A stretch of 5,526 nt of DNA from an uncultured Streptococcus sp. (GTDB lineage: Bacteria; Bacillota; Bacilli; Lactobacillales; Streptococcaceae), in assembly GCA_902461025.1 (NCBI GenBank), contig CABPWC010000096.1, positions 1 to 5,526 of the forward strand, in the 5' to 3' direction. Below the pieces are notes generated by a model that saw only the letters and a list, made by a program, of their open reading frames with translations, was not told where the DNA came from and made no database searches. A program made the translations under genes and the position numbers. Below, piece by piece: positions 1 through 5,526 of the stretch (position 1 is its first letter; each line of letters begins with the position of its first letter).

Positions 1-25
1 ACGGAAATGCAAGGGACAAGAAAGA

Positions 26-421
26 TTACTTGAACTTGATGCCGTTTTCTTTTAATTTCTTGATCGTAGCTGGACCGATTCCTTTCAAAGCAAGGAGTTC
101 TTTTTCTGTCCAGTTTTTGAAGTCAGCAGCAGACTTGATTCCTTCATCGTAGAAAGTCTTGGCACGGTCTACTGAAAGTCCACCTAGGTTGGCTGCGAAT
201 TCTTCTACTGAGCTTGTAACTTTTTGAGCTTGCTCTTTAGTTGCTTCTACAGTTTTTTCAACTTGCTTAGAAACGGCTTTACCAGCATTGTTTGCTGCTT
301 TTTCAGCGTGTTTCACAACTTTTTTTGTTTCTTCGACGACCTTGTTCACAGCATTTGAAAGTGCACCTGAACGACGAAGGCTATTTCTTAATTGTTTTTT
401 ACGTTGTAGTTTTTTTGACAT
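26..421 (-). CDS. Small basic protein with C-terminal helix-hairpin-helix domain, function unknown
   Basis: The 131-residue protein has three visible parts. Residues 1-17 are strongly basic (8 of 17 are Lys or Arg). Residues about 20-75 are a long Ala/Lys/Glu/Val-rich stretch with hydrophobic residues at heptad-like spacing, so probably an amphipathic helix or coiled coil, phasin- or LEA-like in composition. Residues about 82-131 resemble a helix-hairpin-helix fold: a first helix pair, then ELLALKGIGPATIKKL with the GIG hairpin. HhH domains usually bind DNA backbone without sequence preference, so a nucleoid or DNA-associated role is possible, but that is inference. There is no signal peptide or membrane segment. 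The ATG at 421 follows an AGGAT ribosome site by about seven bases. It is divergent from uppS with its own promoter, so it is not part of that operon. The reading frame is intact and ends in TAA. I do not recognise a named gene. Confidence 0.8.
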   Translation of the reverse strand: MSKKLQRKKQLRNSLRRSGALSNAVNKVVEETKKVVKHAEKAANNAGKAVSKQVEKTVEATKEQAQKVTSSVEEFAANLGGLSVDRAKTFYDEGIKSAADFKNWTEKELLALKGIGPATIKKLKENGIKFK

Positions 422-438
422 GATAAGATCCTTTCAAT

Positions 439-465
439 AAAAAACCCCTGTGATTGAACAAGGAT
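439..465 (-). terminator. Terminator-like hairpin in the leader of the helix-hairpin-helix gene (possible attenuator)
   Basis: Read on the minus strand, ATCCTTGT (465-458) can pair with ACAGGGGT (451-444) around a six-base loop, giving eight pairs of which two are G-U. A run of six T (444-439) follows at once. The two wobble pairs become A-C mismatches on the plus strand, so the structure favours a minus-strand RNA. It lies between the predicted promoter and the ATG of the helix-hairpin-helix gene, so it could stop part of the transcripts early. The stem is short and may be weak. Confidence 0.4.
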
Positions 466-480
466 AAATCTTTATGTTTT

Positions 481-509
481 ATTGTATCAACTTTCTTTGG
501 GAAATGCAA
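481..509 (-). promoter_or_regulatory. Promoter of the helix-hairpin-helix gene
   Basis: On the minus strand there is a -10 box TACAAT (486-481) preceded by TG one base upstream (extended -10, TGATACAAT). A partial -35 box TTGCAT (509-504) lies exactly 17 bases upstream. The predicted transcript starts near 474 and has a leader of about 52 bases before the ATG at 421. Confidence 0.6.
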
Positions 510-535
510 GGCTTGTTCGTTTGGAAAGATAGGAG

Positions 536-560
536 TTCTATAGGGAATTCCGCCGTAGAA
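536..560. repeat. Imperfect inverted repeat between the divergent promoters
   Basis: TTCTAT (536-541) pairs with GTAGAA (555-560), allowing one G-U, and after a single bulged base GG (543-544) pairs with CC (553-554). The central part also contains the palindrome GGAATTCC (544-551). It lies between the two divergent promoters, where an operator could sit, but it matches no operator I know. It may be chance. Confidence 0.2.
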
Positions 561-593
561 TAAGAGAATATGATAGAAGAAAAGCGAAAAATA

Positions 594-602
594 TGGTATA
601 AT
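594..602 (+). promoter_or_regulatory. Extended -10 promoter of the uppS operon
   Basis: The element TGGTATAAT carries a perfect TATAAT (597-602) with TG one base upstream, the extended -10 form common in streptococci. No good -35 box is present at 16-18 bases upstream (the 17-base position reads TAGAAG), which the extended -10 can compensate for. The predicted start near 608-610 gives a leader of about 26 bases before the ATG at 635. It is the only convincing promoter I see for the four genes that follow. Confidence 0.7.
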
Positions 603-634
603 GAAACGATAGATTTTTGAATAGGAATACAATC

Positions 635-1387
635 ATGTTTGGATTTTTAAAAAAAGATAAAGTAACAGAAACACCAGCAGTGGTGCCAGCACATATCGGA
701 GTTATCATGGATGGCAATGGTCGTTGGGCTAAAAAAAGGATGCAACCACGTGTCTTTGGTCATAAGGCTGGGATGGATGCTTTAAGAACGGTAGCGATTG
801 CTGCTAGCGATATGGGTGTCAAGGCTATGACTGTTTATGCCTTCTCGACTGAAAACTGGACACGACCAGATCAGGAAGTCAAGTTTATCATGAACCTACC
901 TGTTGAATTTTATGATAAGTATGTCCCCGAATTGCACCAAAAGAACATGAAGATCCAAATGATTGGGGAAACTGATCGCTTGCCTAAACAAACTTTTGAA
1001 GCTTTGAAAAAAGCAGAGGAGTTGACCAAGTTGAACACAGGCTTGATTCTTAACTTTGCCCTCAATTATGGTGGACGAGCTGAGATTACACAAGCAGTCA
1101 AGTTGATTGCGCAGGATGTTTTGGATGCTAAGGTGAATCCAGATGATATTAGCGAAGAGTTGATTGGGGAATATCTCTTTACTGGACATTTGCCGAAAAC
1201 TTTGCGTGATCCGGACTTAATCATTCGAACGAGTGGGGAGCTTCGCTTGAGCAATTTCTTGCCTTGGCAAGCAGCTTATAGTGAACTTTATTTCACAGAT
1301 GTTTTGTGGCCTGACTTTGATGAGGAAGCTTTGAAAGAGGCTATTGCAGAGTATAATCGCCGCAATCGTCGATTTGGAGGAGTTTAG
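635..1387 (+). CDS. uppS: Undecaprenyl diphosphate synthase (cis-prenyltransferase)
   Basis: This enzyme adds eight isopentenyl units in cis to farnesyl diphosphate, making the C55 lipid carrier used for peptidoglycan, teichoic acid and capsule. The 250-residue length is usual. The substrate P-loop HIGVIMDGNGRWAKKR (20-35) holds the catalytic Asp26. STENWTRP (71-78) holds Asn74 and Arg77. The C-terminal family signature (about 191-225) has RTSGELRLSNF with Arg198 and Arg204, and Glu217, the expected Mg-binding residue; these positions are equated with the E. coli enzyme from memory. It is soluble or membrane-peripheral, with no membrane segment. I chose the ATG at 635 because AGGA (623-626) lies eight bases upstream. 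An in-frame TTG at 617 would add six residues but has no ribosome site and sits within about ten bases of the predicted transcript start. It is the first gene of the operon, nine bases before cdsA. Confidence 0.97.
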   Translation: MFGFLKKDKVTETPAVVPAHIGVIMDGNGRWAKKRMQPRVFGHKAGMDALRTVAIAASDMGVKAMTVYAFSTENWTRPDQEVKFIMNLPVEFYDKYVPELHQKNMKIQMIGETDRLPKQTFEALKKAEELTKLNTGLILNFALNYGGRAEITQAVKLIAQDVLDAKVNPDDISEELIGEYLFTGHLPKTLRDPDLIIRTSGELRLSNFLPWQAAYSELYFTDVLWPDFDEEALKEAIAEYNRRNRRFGGV

Positions 1388-1396
1388 GAAGAAGTT

Positions 1397-2200
1397 ATGA
1401 AAAAGGATTTTTTAAAGAGAACGATATTTGCCGGTTTGGCTTTAGCAATCTTTATCCCGCTCTTGATGATTGGTGGGCTTTGGTTACAGATTGCTATGGG
1501 AATTTTAGCCATGCTTGGGGTTCGTGAATTGCTCCAGATGAAGGGGTTAAATACTATGACTCCTGAGGGCTTGCTGACCTTATTAGCGACTTTCGCACTG
1601 ACAATCCCCCTAGAAAATTACTTGACATTTTTGCCTGTAGATGGGAATGTTGTCGCATACAGTGTCGTGATTTTTGTCATGCTGGGAGCGACTGTCTTCA
1701 GTAAAAACTACACGATTGAAGATGCTGCCTACCCGATTGCCATGAGTTTCTATGTTGGTTTTGGATTCAATGCTTTAGTGGATGCTCGAATCGCAGGCTT
1801 GGATAAAGCACTCTTGGCCCTCTGTATCGTATGGGCAACAGATAGTGGTGCCTACTTGGTAGGGATGAATTTCGGTAAGAGAAGATTGGCTCCGAGAGTC
1901 TCTCCAAACAAATCAATCGAGGGAGCCTTTGGTGGAATCGTCGGTGCCATGCTTGTCACTCTTATCTTTATGTTAGTGGATAGTACGGTTGCCCTTCCTT
2001 ACGGGATTTACAAAATGATGCTCTTTGCTATTTTCTTTAGTATTGCAGGTCAATTGGGTGACTTGATTGAGAGTGCCATAAAACGCCATTTTGGAGTCAA
2101 GGACTCAGGGTTCTTTATCCCAGGGCATGGTGGAGTGATGGATCGCTTTGACTCTATGTTAGCCGTTTTCCCTATTATGCACCTCTTTGGCTTATTTTAA
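1397..2200 (+). CDS. cdsA: Phosphatidate cytidylyltransferase (CDP-diacylglycerol synthase)
   Basis: The enzyme converts phosphatidic acid and CTP to CDP-diacylglycerol and diphosphate, the branch point to phosphatidylglycerol and cardiolipin. The protein has 267 residues, a usual length, and is an integral membrane protein with about eight hydrophobic segments (from residues 9-29 to the C-terminus). The CDS signature is complete at 226-252: S-x-x-KR, KDSG, PGHGGVMDRFD. Other conserved blocks are TDSGAYLVG (148-156) and SPNKSIEG (169-176). The ATG at 1397 follows AGGAAG (1386-1391), which overlaps the uppS stop codon. A stronger GGAGGAG (1376-1382), encoding the end of UppS, lies further upstream and may help ribosome capture. 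The nine-base gap suggests translational coupling to uppS. No feature is missing or broken. Confidence 0.96.
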   Translation: MKKDFLKRTIFAGLALAIFIPLLMIGGLWLQIAMGILAMLGVRELLQMKGLNTMTPEGLLTLLATFALTIPLENYLTFLPVDGNVVAYSVVIFVMLGATVFSKNYTIEDAAYPIAMSFYVGFGFNALVDARIAGLDKALLALCIVWATDSGAYLVGMNFGKRRLAPRVSPNKSIEGAFGGIVGAMLVTLIFMLVDSTVALPYGIYKMMLFAIFFSIAGQLGDLIESAIKRHFGVKDSGFFIPGHGGVMDRFDSMLAVFPIMHLFGLF

Positions 2201-2221
2201 GGAAAGGTGAACAGATATTAA

Positions 2222-3478
2222 ATGTTAGGATTATTAACCTTTATCCTTGTCTTTGGAATTATCGTGGTGGTCCACGAGTTCGGCCATTTCTACTTTGCTA
2301 AGAAGTCTGGAATTCTGGTTCGTGAATTTGCCATTGGTATGGGGCCAAAGATTTTTGCCCATATTGGAAAAGACGGGACTGCTTACACGATTCGTCTCTT
2401 GCCGCTTGGTGGTTATGTCCGTATGGCAGGTTGGGGCGAGGATGCTACAGAGATTAAGACAGGAACTCCTGTGAGTTTGACTTTGGCTGAAGATGGCAAG
2501 GTTAAGCGCATCAATCTTTCTGGTAAGAAGGTCGACCAAACGGCTCTTCCTATGCAGGTAACCCAGTTTGACTTTGAGGATAAACTCTTTATCACAGGTC
2601 TGGTTTTGGAAGAGGAAAAAACTTTCTCAGTAGACCATGATGCGACTATTGTAGAAGCTGATGGGACGGAAGTTCGTATCGCTCCGCTAGATGTTCAGTA
2701 TCAAAATGCGACTGTCTGGGGCAAGCTTATTACCAACTTTGCAGGACCTATGAACAACTTCATTTTAGGTGTTATCGTCTTTTGGATCTTGATTTTCATG
2801 CAAGGTGGCGTTCGTGATACGCAAACGAATAACTTCAGTATTCTTCCCGATAGTGCATTAACCAAGGTCGGTATTGAAAATACGGCACAAATCACTAAAG
2901 TCGGTTCACACGAAATCAGTAACTGGCAAGATTTGATTCAGGCTGTTGAAGCAGAGACCAAAGATAAAACAGCACCTGTATTGGATGTCACAGTCTCTGA
3001 AAATGGAACTGAAAAACAGGTCAGTGTGTCACCTGTTGAGAACCAAGGACGTTATATTCTAGGGGTTCAACCGAGACTCAAATCCGATACCTGGTCTATG
3101 TTTGTAGGTGGATTTACCAGTGCGGCTGACTCAGCCTTGCGCATTCTCAATGCTTTGAAAAGCTTGATCTTCCAACCTGATTTGAATAAATTAGGTGGTC
3201 CTGTTGCTATCTTTAAGGCAAGTAGTGATGCCGCTAAAAATGGTCTGGAGAATGTTTTGTTCTTCTTGGCTATGATTTCCATCAATATCGGGATTTTCAA
3301 CTTGATTCCTATCCCGGCACTAGATGGTGGAAAAATCGTGCTCAATATCATCGAGGCTATTCGCCGCAAACCACTGAAACAAGAAATTGAAACCTATGTT
3401 ACTCTAGTTGGAGTTGTGATTATGGTTGTCTTGATGATCGCCGTGACTTGGAACGACATCATGCGTACCTTCTTTTAA
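2222..3478 (+). CDS. eep: RseP/Eep-family site-2 intramembrane zinc metalloprotease
   Basis: This M50 protease cuts transmembrane segments; in streptococci and enterococci Eep-type members trim lipoprotein signal peptides, release peptide pheromones and can act on anti-sigma factors. The zinc motif HEFGH (18-22) lies in the first membrane helix, and the second zinc ligand Asp368 lies in NLIPIPALDGGK (360-371). GGYVRMAG (63-70) and NFAGPMNN (172-179) are family-conserved blocks near the active site. A PDZ-like domain spans about 200-285. Further membrane helices are near 175-195, 342-365 and 392-408. At 418 residues it is full length. The ATG at 2222 follows GGAAAGGTGA (2201-2210), leaving 11 bases to the start, which is rather long; no better start is seen. 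It is 21 bases after cdsA and 16 before proS, so co-transcription is likely. The substrate in this strain cannot be told from sequence. It is also called rseP. Confidence 0.95.
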   Translation: MLGLLTFILVFGIIVVVHEFGHFYFAKKSGILVREFAIGMGPKIFAHIGKDGTAYTIRLLPLGGYVRMAGWGEDATEIKTGTPVSLTLAEDGKVKRINLSGKKVDQTALPMQVTQFDFEDKLFITGLVLEEEKTFSVDHDATIVEADGTEVRIAPLDVQYQNATVWGKLITNFAGPMNNFILGVIVFWILIFMQGGVRDTQTNNFSILPDSALTKVGIENTAQITKVGSHEISNWQDLIQAVEAETKDKTAPVLDVTVSENGTEKQVSVSPVENQGRYILGVQPRLKSDTWSMFVGGFTSAADSALRILNALKSLIFQPDLNKLGGPVAIFKASSDAAKNGLENVLFFLAMISINIGIFNLIPIPALDGGKIVLNIIEAIRRKPLKQEIETYVTLVGVVIMVVLMIAVTWNDIMRTFF

Positions 3479-3494
3479 GAATTAGAGGAAAAAT

Positions 3495-5348
3495 ATGAAA
3501 CAAAGTAAAATGCTTATTCCAACGCTTCGCGAAATGCCAAGCGATGCTCAAGTTATCAGCCACGCCCTTATGTTGCGTGCTGGTTATGTTCGCCAAGTAT
3601 CAGCAGGAGTCTATTCTTACCTGCCACTTGCTAACCGTGTAATCGAAAAAGCCAAGAACATCATGCGTCAAGAGTTTGACAAGATGGGCGCTGTTGAAAT
3701 GTTGGCTCCAGCCCTTCTCAGTGCTGACCTTTGGCGTGAATCTGGCCGTTATGAAACCTACGGTGAAGACTTGTACAAATTGAAAAATCGTGAGAAGTCT
3801 GACTTTATCTTAGGTCCAACGCACGAAGAAACGTTCACAGCAATTGTCCGTGATTCTGTCAAGTCTTACAAGCAATTGCCTTTGAACTTGTACCAAATCC
3901 AGCCTAAGTATCGTGATGAAAAACGTCCACGTAATGGACTTCTTCGGACCCGTGAGTTCATCATGAAAGACGGCTATAGCTTCCACGCTAACTATGATAG
4001 CTTGGATGTAACCTATGATGAGTACAAGGCAGCTTACGAGCGTATCTTTACTCGTAGTGGCTTGGACTTCAAAGCCATCATCGGTGACGGTGGAGCTATG
4101 GGTGGTAAGGATAGCCAAGAATTTATGGCCATCACACCTGCTCGTACAGACCTTGACCGTTGGGTTGTTTTAGACAAGTCAGTCGCATCATTTGATGAGA
4201 TTCCTGTAGAAGTGCAAGAAGAAATCAAGGCAGAATTGCTCAAATGGATGGTTTCTGGTGAAGATACCATTGCCTACTCAAGTGAGTCAAGCTATGCAGC
4301 TAACTTGGAAATGGCAACTAACGCCTACAAACCAAGCAACCGTGTTGTGACTGAAGATCAAGTAGCTCGCGTGGAAACACCAGGTGTCAAATCGATTGAT
4401 GAAGTTGCTGCTTTCTTGAATGTCTCTGAAGAGCAAACAATCAAGACCTTGGTTTATATCGCAGACGAGGAGCCAGTTGTTGCCTTACTCGTTGGCAATG
4501 ACCAACTCAATGAAGTCAAATTGAAAAACTACCTTGGTGCAGACTTCTTAGAACCTGCAACCGAGGCGGAAGTGAAAGAATTATTGGGAGCAGACTTTGG
4601 TTCACTTGGCCCAGTCAATCTTCCAGAAAATGTCAAGATTATCGCAGACCGCAAGGTGCAAGATAGTCGCAATGCTGTTGTAGGTGCTAACGAAGATGGT
4701 TACCACTTGACTGGTGTGAACCCAGGTCGTGATTTCACTGCTGAGTATGTCGATATCCGTGAAGTTCGTGAGGGTGAAATCTCTCCTGACGGACAAGGTG
4801 TTCTCAACTTTGCGCGTGGTATCGAAATTGGTCACATCTTTAAACTCGGAACTCGCTACTCAGCAAGTATGGGAGCAGATGTCTTGGATGAAAACGGTCG
4901 TGCGATTCCAATTATCATGGGATGTTATGGTATCGGTGTCAGCCGTCTCCTTTCAGCAGTCATGGAACAACACGCTCGCCTCTTTGTTAACAAGACTCCA
5001 AAAGGTGAATACCGTTACGCTTGGGGAATCAACTTCCCTAAAGAATTGGCGCCATTTGATGTGCACTTGATTCCAGTTAATGTCAAGGATGAAGCAAGTC
5101 TTGCATTGACAGATCGTATCGAAGAAGCTTTGGTAAATAAAGGCTACGAAGTCTTGACGGATGACCGTAACGAACGTGTCGGCGTTAAATTCAGTGACAG
5201 CGACTTGATTGGTCTTCCAATCCGTATCACTGTTGGTAAGAAAGCAGCTGACGGGATTGTAGAAGTCAAGATCAAGGCGACAGGAGATACAATCGAAGTT
5301 CACGCAGATAGCTTGCTTGAAACCCTTGAAATCCTAACAAATAAATAA
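3495..5348 (+). CDS. proS: Prolyl-tRNA synthetase, bacterial type with editing domain
   Basis: The enzyme charges tRNA-Pro with proline in the cytoplasm and is essential. The 617-residue protein has the bacterial (E. coli-like) architecture: class II catalytic core from 1 to about 220, an inserted YbaK-like editing domain at about 225-415, the rest of the core to about 500, and the anticodon-binding domain at about 515-617. GPTHEE (107-112) is the proline/ATP loop. Motif 2 is FRDE-like YRDEKRPRNGLLRTREF (139-155). Motif 3 is MGCYGIGVSR (475-484) with Arg484. Lys317 in TIKTLVY probably matches the editing lysine known as Lys279 in E. coli, so mischarged Ala-tRNA can likely be hydrolysed. The ATG at 3495 follows GAGG (3485-3488) at six bases. 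It is the last gene of the operon, followed by a terminator. Confidence 0.98.
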   Translation: MKQSKMLIPTLREMPSDAQVISHALMLRAGYVRQVSAGVYSYLPLANRVIEKAKNIMRQEFDKMGAVEMLAPALLSADLWRESGRYETYGEDLYKLKNREKSDFILGPTHEETFTAIVRDSVKSYKQLPLNLYQIQPKYRDEKRPRNGLLRTREFIMKDGYSFHANYDSLDVTYDEYKAAYERIFTRSGLDFKAIIGDGGAMGGKDSQEFMAITPARTDLDRWVVLDKSVASFDEIPVEVQEEIKAELLKWMVSGEDTIAYSSESSYAANLEMATNAYKPSNRVVTEDQVARVETPGVKSIDEVAAFLNVSEEQTIKTLVYIADEEPVVALLVGNDQLNEVKLKNYLGADFLEPATEAEVKELLGADFGSLGPVNLPENVKIIADRKVQDSRNAVVGANEDGYHLTGVNPGRDFTAEYVDIREVREGEISPDGQGVLNFARGIEIGHIFKLGTRYSASMGADVLDENGRAIPIIMGCYGIGVSRLLSAVMEQHARLFVNKTPKGEYRYAWGINFPKELAPFDVHLIPVNVKDEASLALTDRIEEALVNKGYEVLTDDRNERVGVKFSDSDLIGLPIRITVGKKAADGIVEVKIKATGDTIEVHADSLLETLEILTNK

Positions 5349-5364
5349 AATCTATAATCAGAAG

Positions 5365-5406
5365 AAAAACAAGACAAAAATGTAACTAGTTTTTGCCTTG
5401 TTTTTT
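5365..5406 (+). terminator. Rho-independent terminator of the uppS-cdsA-eep-proS operon
   Basis: The arms 5365-5380 and 5390-5405 are complementary over 16 positions with a single A-C mismatch (5374/5396) and a nine-base loop. A T run at 5401-5406 forms the tail and also pairs with the A run at the base of the left arm. It starts 17 bases after the proS stop. The stem is AT-rich with few G-C pairs. On the opposite strand the mismatch would be a G-U pair, so it could also stop transcription from the right. Confidence 0.8.
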
Positions 5407-5425
5407 CTCTATAATGAGATAAAAT
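5398..5425 (+). promoter_or_regulatory. Probable promoter region of the family 1 glycosidase gene
   Basis: Two candidates exist. One is a perfect TATAAT at 5410-5415 without a good -35 box or TG extension. The other is TTGTTT (5398-5403) 16 bases ahead of TAAAAT (5420-5425). Both sit just after the operon terminator and before the ribosome site, and either -35 position would fall inside the terminator. I cannot decide between them. I looked for a catabolite (cre) site here and saw no good match. Confidence 0.4.
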
Positions 5426-5458
5426 AAAGATAAAAAGAGTAAATAAAGAGGTAGAGCT

Positions 5459-5526
5459 ATGCTAATATTTCCAAAGGATTTTGTCTGGGGTTCCTCAACT
5501 TCTGGGCCACAGACAGAAGGGCGAGT
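5459..5526 (+). CDS. Glycoside hydrolase family 1, 6-phospho-beta-glucosidase-like (N-terminus only, cut by window edge)
   Basis: Only 22 codons are visible: MLIFPKDFVWGSSTSGPQTE and two more. The F-x-W-G-x-S-x-S-G-x-Q-x-E pattern matches the N-terminal GH1 signature, in which the Gln binds the sugar; Pro replaces the usual aromatic, His or Asn residue before it. Streptococcal members of this family usually hydrolyse phosphorylated beta-glucosides such as cellobiose-6-phosphate imported by a PTS, but substrate cannot be judged from this fragment. AGAGG (5447-5451) lies seven bases before the ATG. The gene lies beyond a terminator and has its own promoter region, so it is a separate unit from proS. 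In pneumococcus, as I remember, a GH1 gene called bglA also follows proS. Confidence 0.8.
   Translation, partial: MLIFPKDFVWGSSTSGPQTEGR

Noticed and set aside
3..511. Twelve-base direct repeat GGAAATGCAAGG at 3-14 and 500-511 flanking the helix-hairpin-helix gene
   Set aside because: About one exact 12-base repeat is expected by chance in a window of this size; no transposase, target-site features or longer homology support an inserted element.
399..632. Minus-strand open frame across the divergent intergenic region
   Set aside because: It overlaps both promoters and the start of the helix-hairpin-helix gene, and it has a low-complexity aromatic-rich translation without a domain.
896..1254. 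Open frames on the minus strand inside uppS (896-1189 and 1066-1254)
   Set aside because: They lie wholly within the uppS coding frame, whose conserved motifs run through the region, and their products show no recognisable domain.
1622..1627. Perfect TTGACA -35 box inside cdsA (another at 5106-5111 in proS)
   Set aside because: Neither has a plausible -10 box 16-18 bases downstream.
2196..2201. TTTAAG at the end of cdsA and at the end of eep (3474-3479), considered as CiaR sites
   Set aside because: CiaR sites need two TTTAAG copies separated by five bases; no second copy is present at either place.
3810..5303. Antisense and alternative-frame open frames within proS (for example 3810-4118, 4729-5070, 4953-5303)
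   Set aside because: The proS frame is continuous and carries all family motifs; the other frames are by-products of its codon use.
5353..5358. TATAAT just after the proS stop
   Set aside because: It has no -35 box at proper distance and lies ahead of the terminator, so it would make only a very short RNA.

Overview
The window looks like chromosomal DNA from a low-GC Gram-positive coccus, most likely a Streptococcus of the mitis group (pneumoniae/mitis/oralis/sanguinis-like). This rests on the gene order uppS-cdsA-eep-proS followed by a family 1 glycosidase, on proteins that agree closely with my memory of the pneumococcal versions, and on compact AT-rich spacers. I could not run a search, so the species stays open.

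Layout: a short minus-strand gene (26-421) encodes a basic, helix-rich protein ending in a helix-hairpin-helix domain. A 213-bp divergent intergenic region (422-634) follows. It has an extended -10 promoter facing each way and, on the minus strand, a small terminator-like hairpin inside the leader of the minus-strand gene. From 635 to 5348 four genes run on the plus strand with gaps of only 9, 21 and 16 bp and no terminator between them: undecaprenyl diphosphate synthase (uppS), phosphatidate cytidylyltransferase (cdsA), a site-2 intramembrane metalloprotease of the RseP/Eep type (eep) and prolyl-tRNA synthetase (proS). A terminator hairpin at 5365-5406 closes the operon. A new promoter region and the first 22 codons of a GH1 6-phospho-beta-glucosidase-like gene fill the right edge.

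The operon joins envelope supply and maintenance to translation. UppS makes the C55 lipid carrier for peptidoglycan, teichoic acid and capsule. CdsA makes CDP-diacylglycerol for phospholipids. Eep cleaves membrane-embedded signal and pheromone peptides. ProS charges tRNA-Pro. All four look intact, with catalytic residues present.

I see no mobile element, CRISPR array, phage gene or defence system. This is mostly ordinary core genome. The least explained parts are the small helix-hairpin-helix gene and its leader hairpin.
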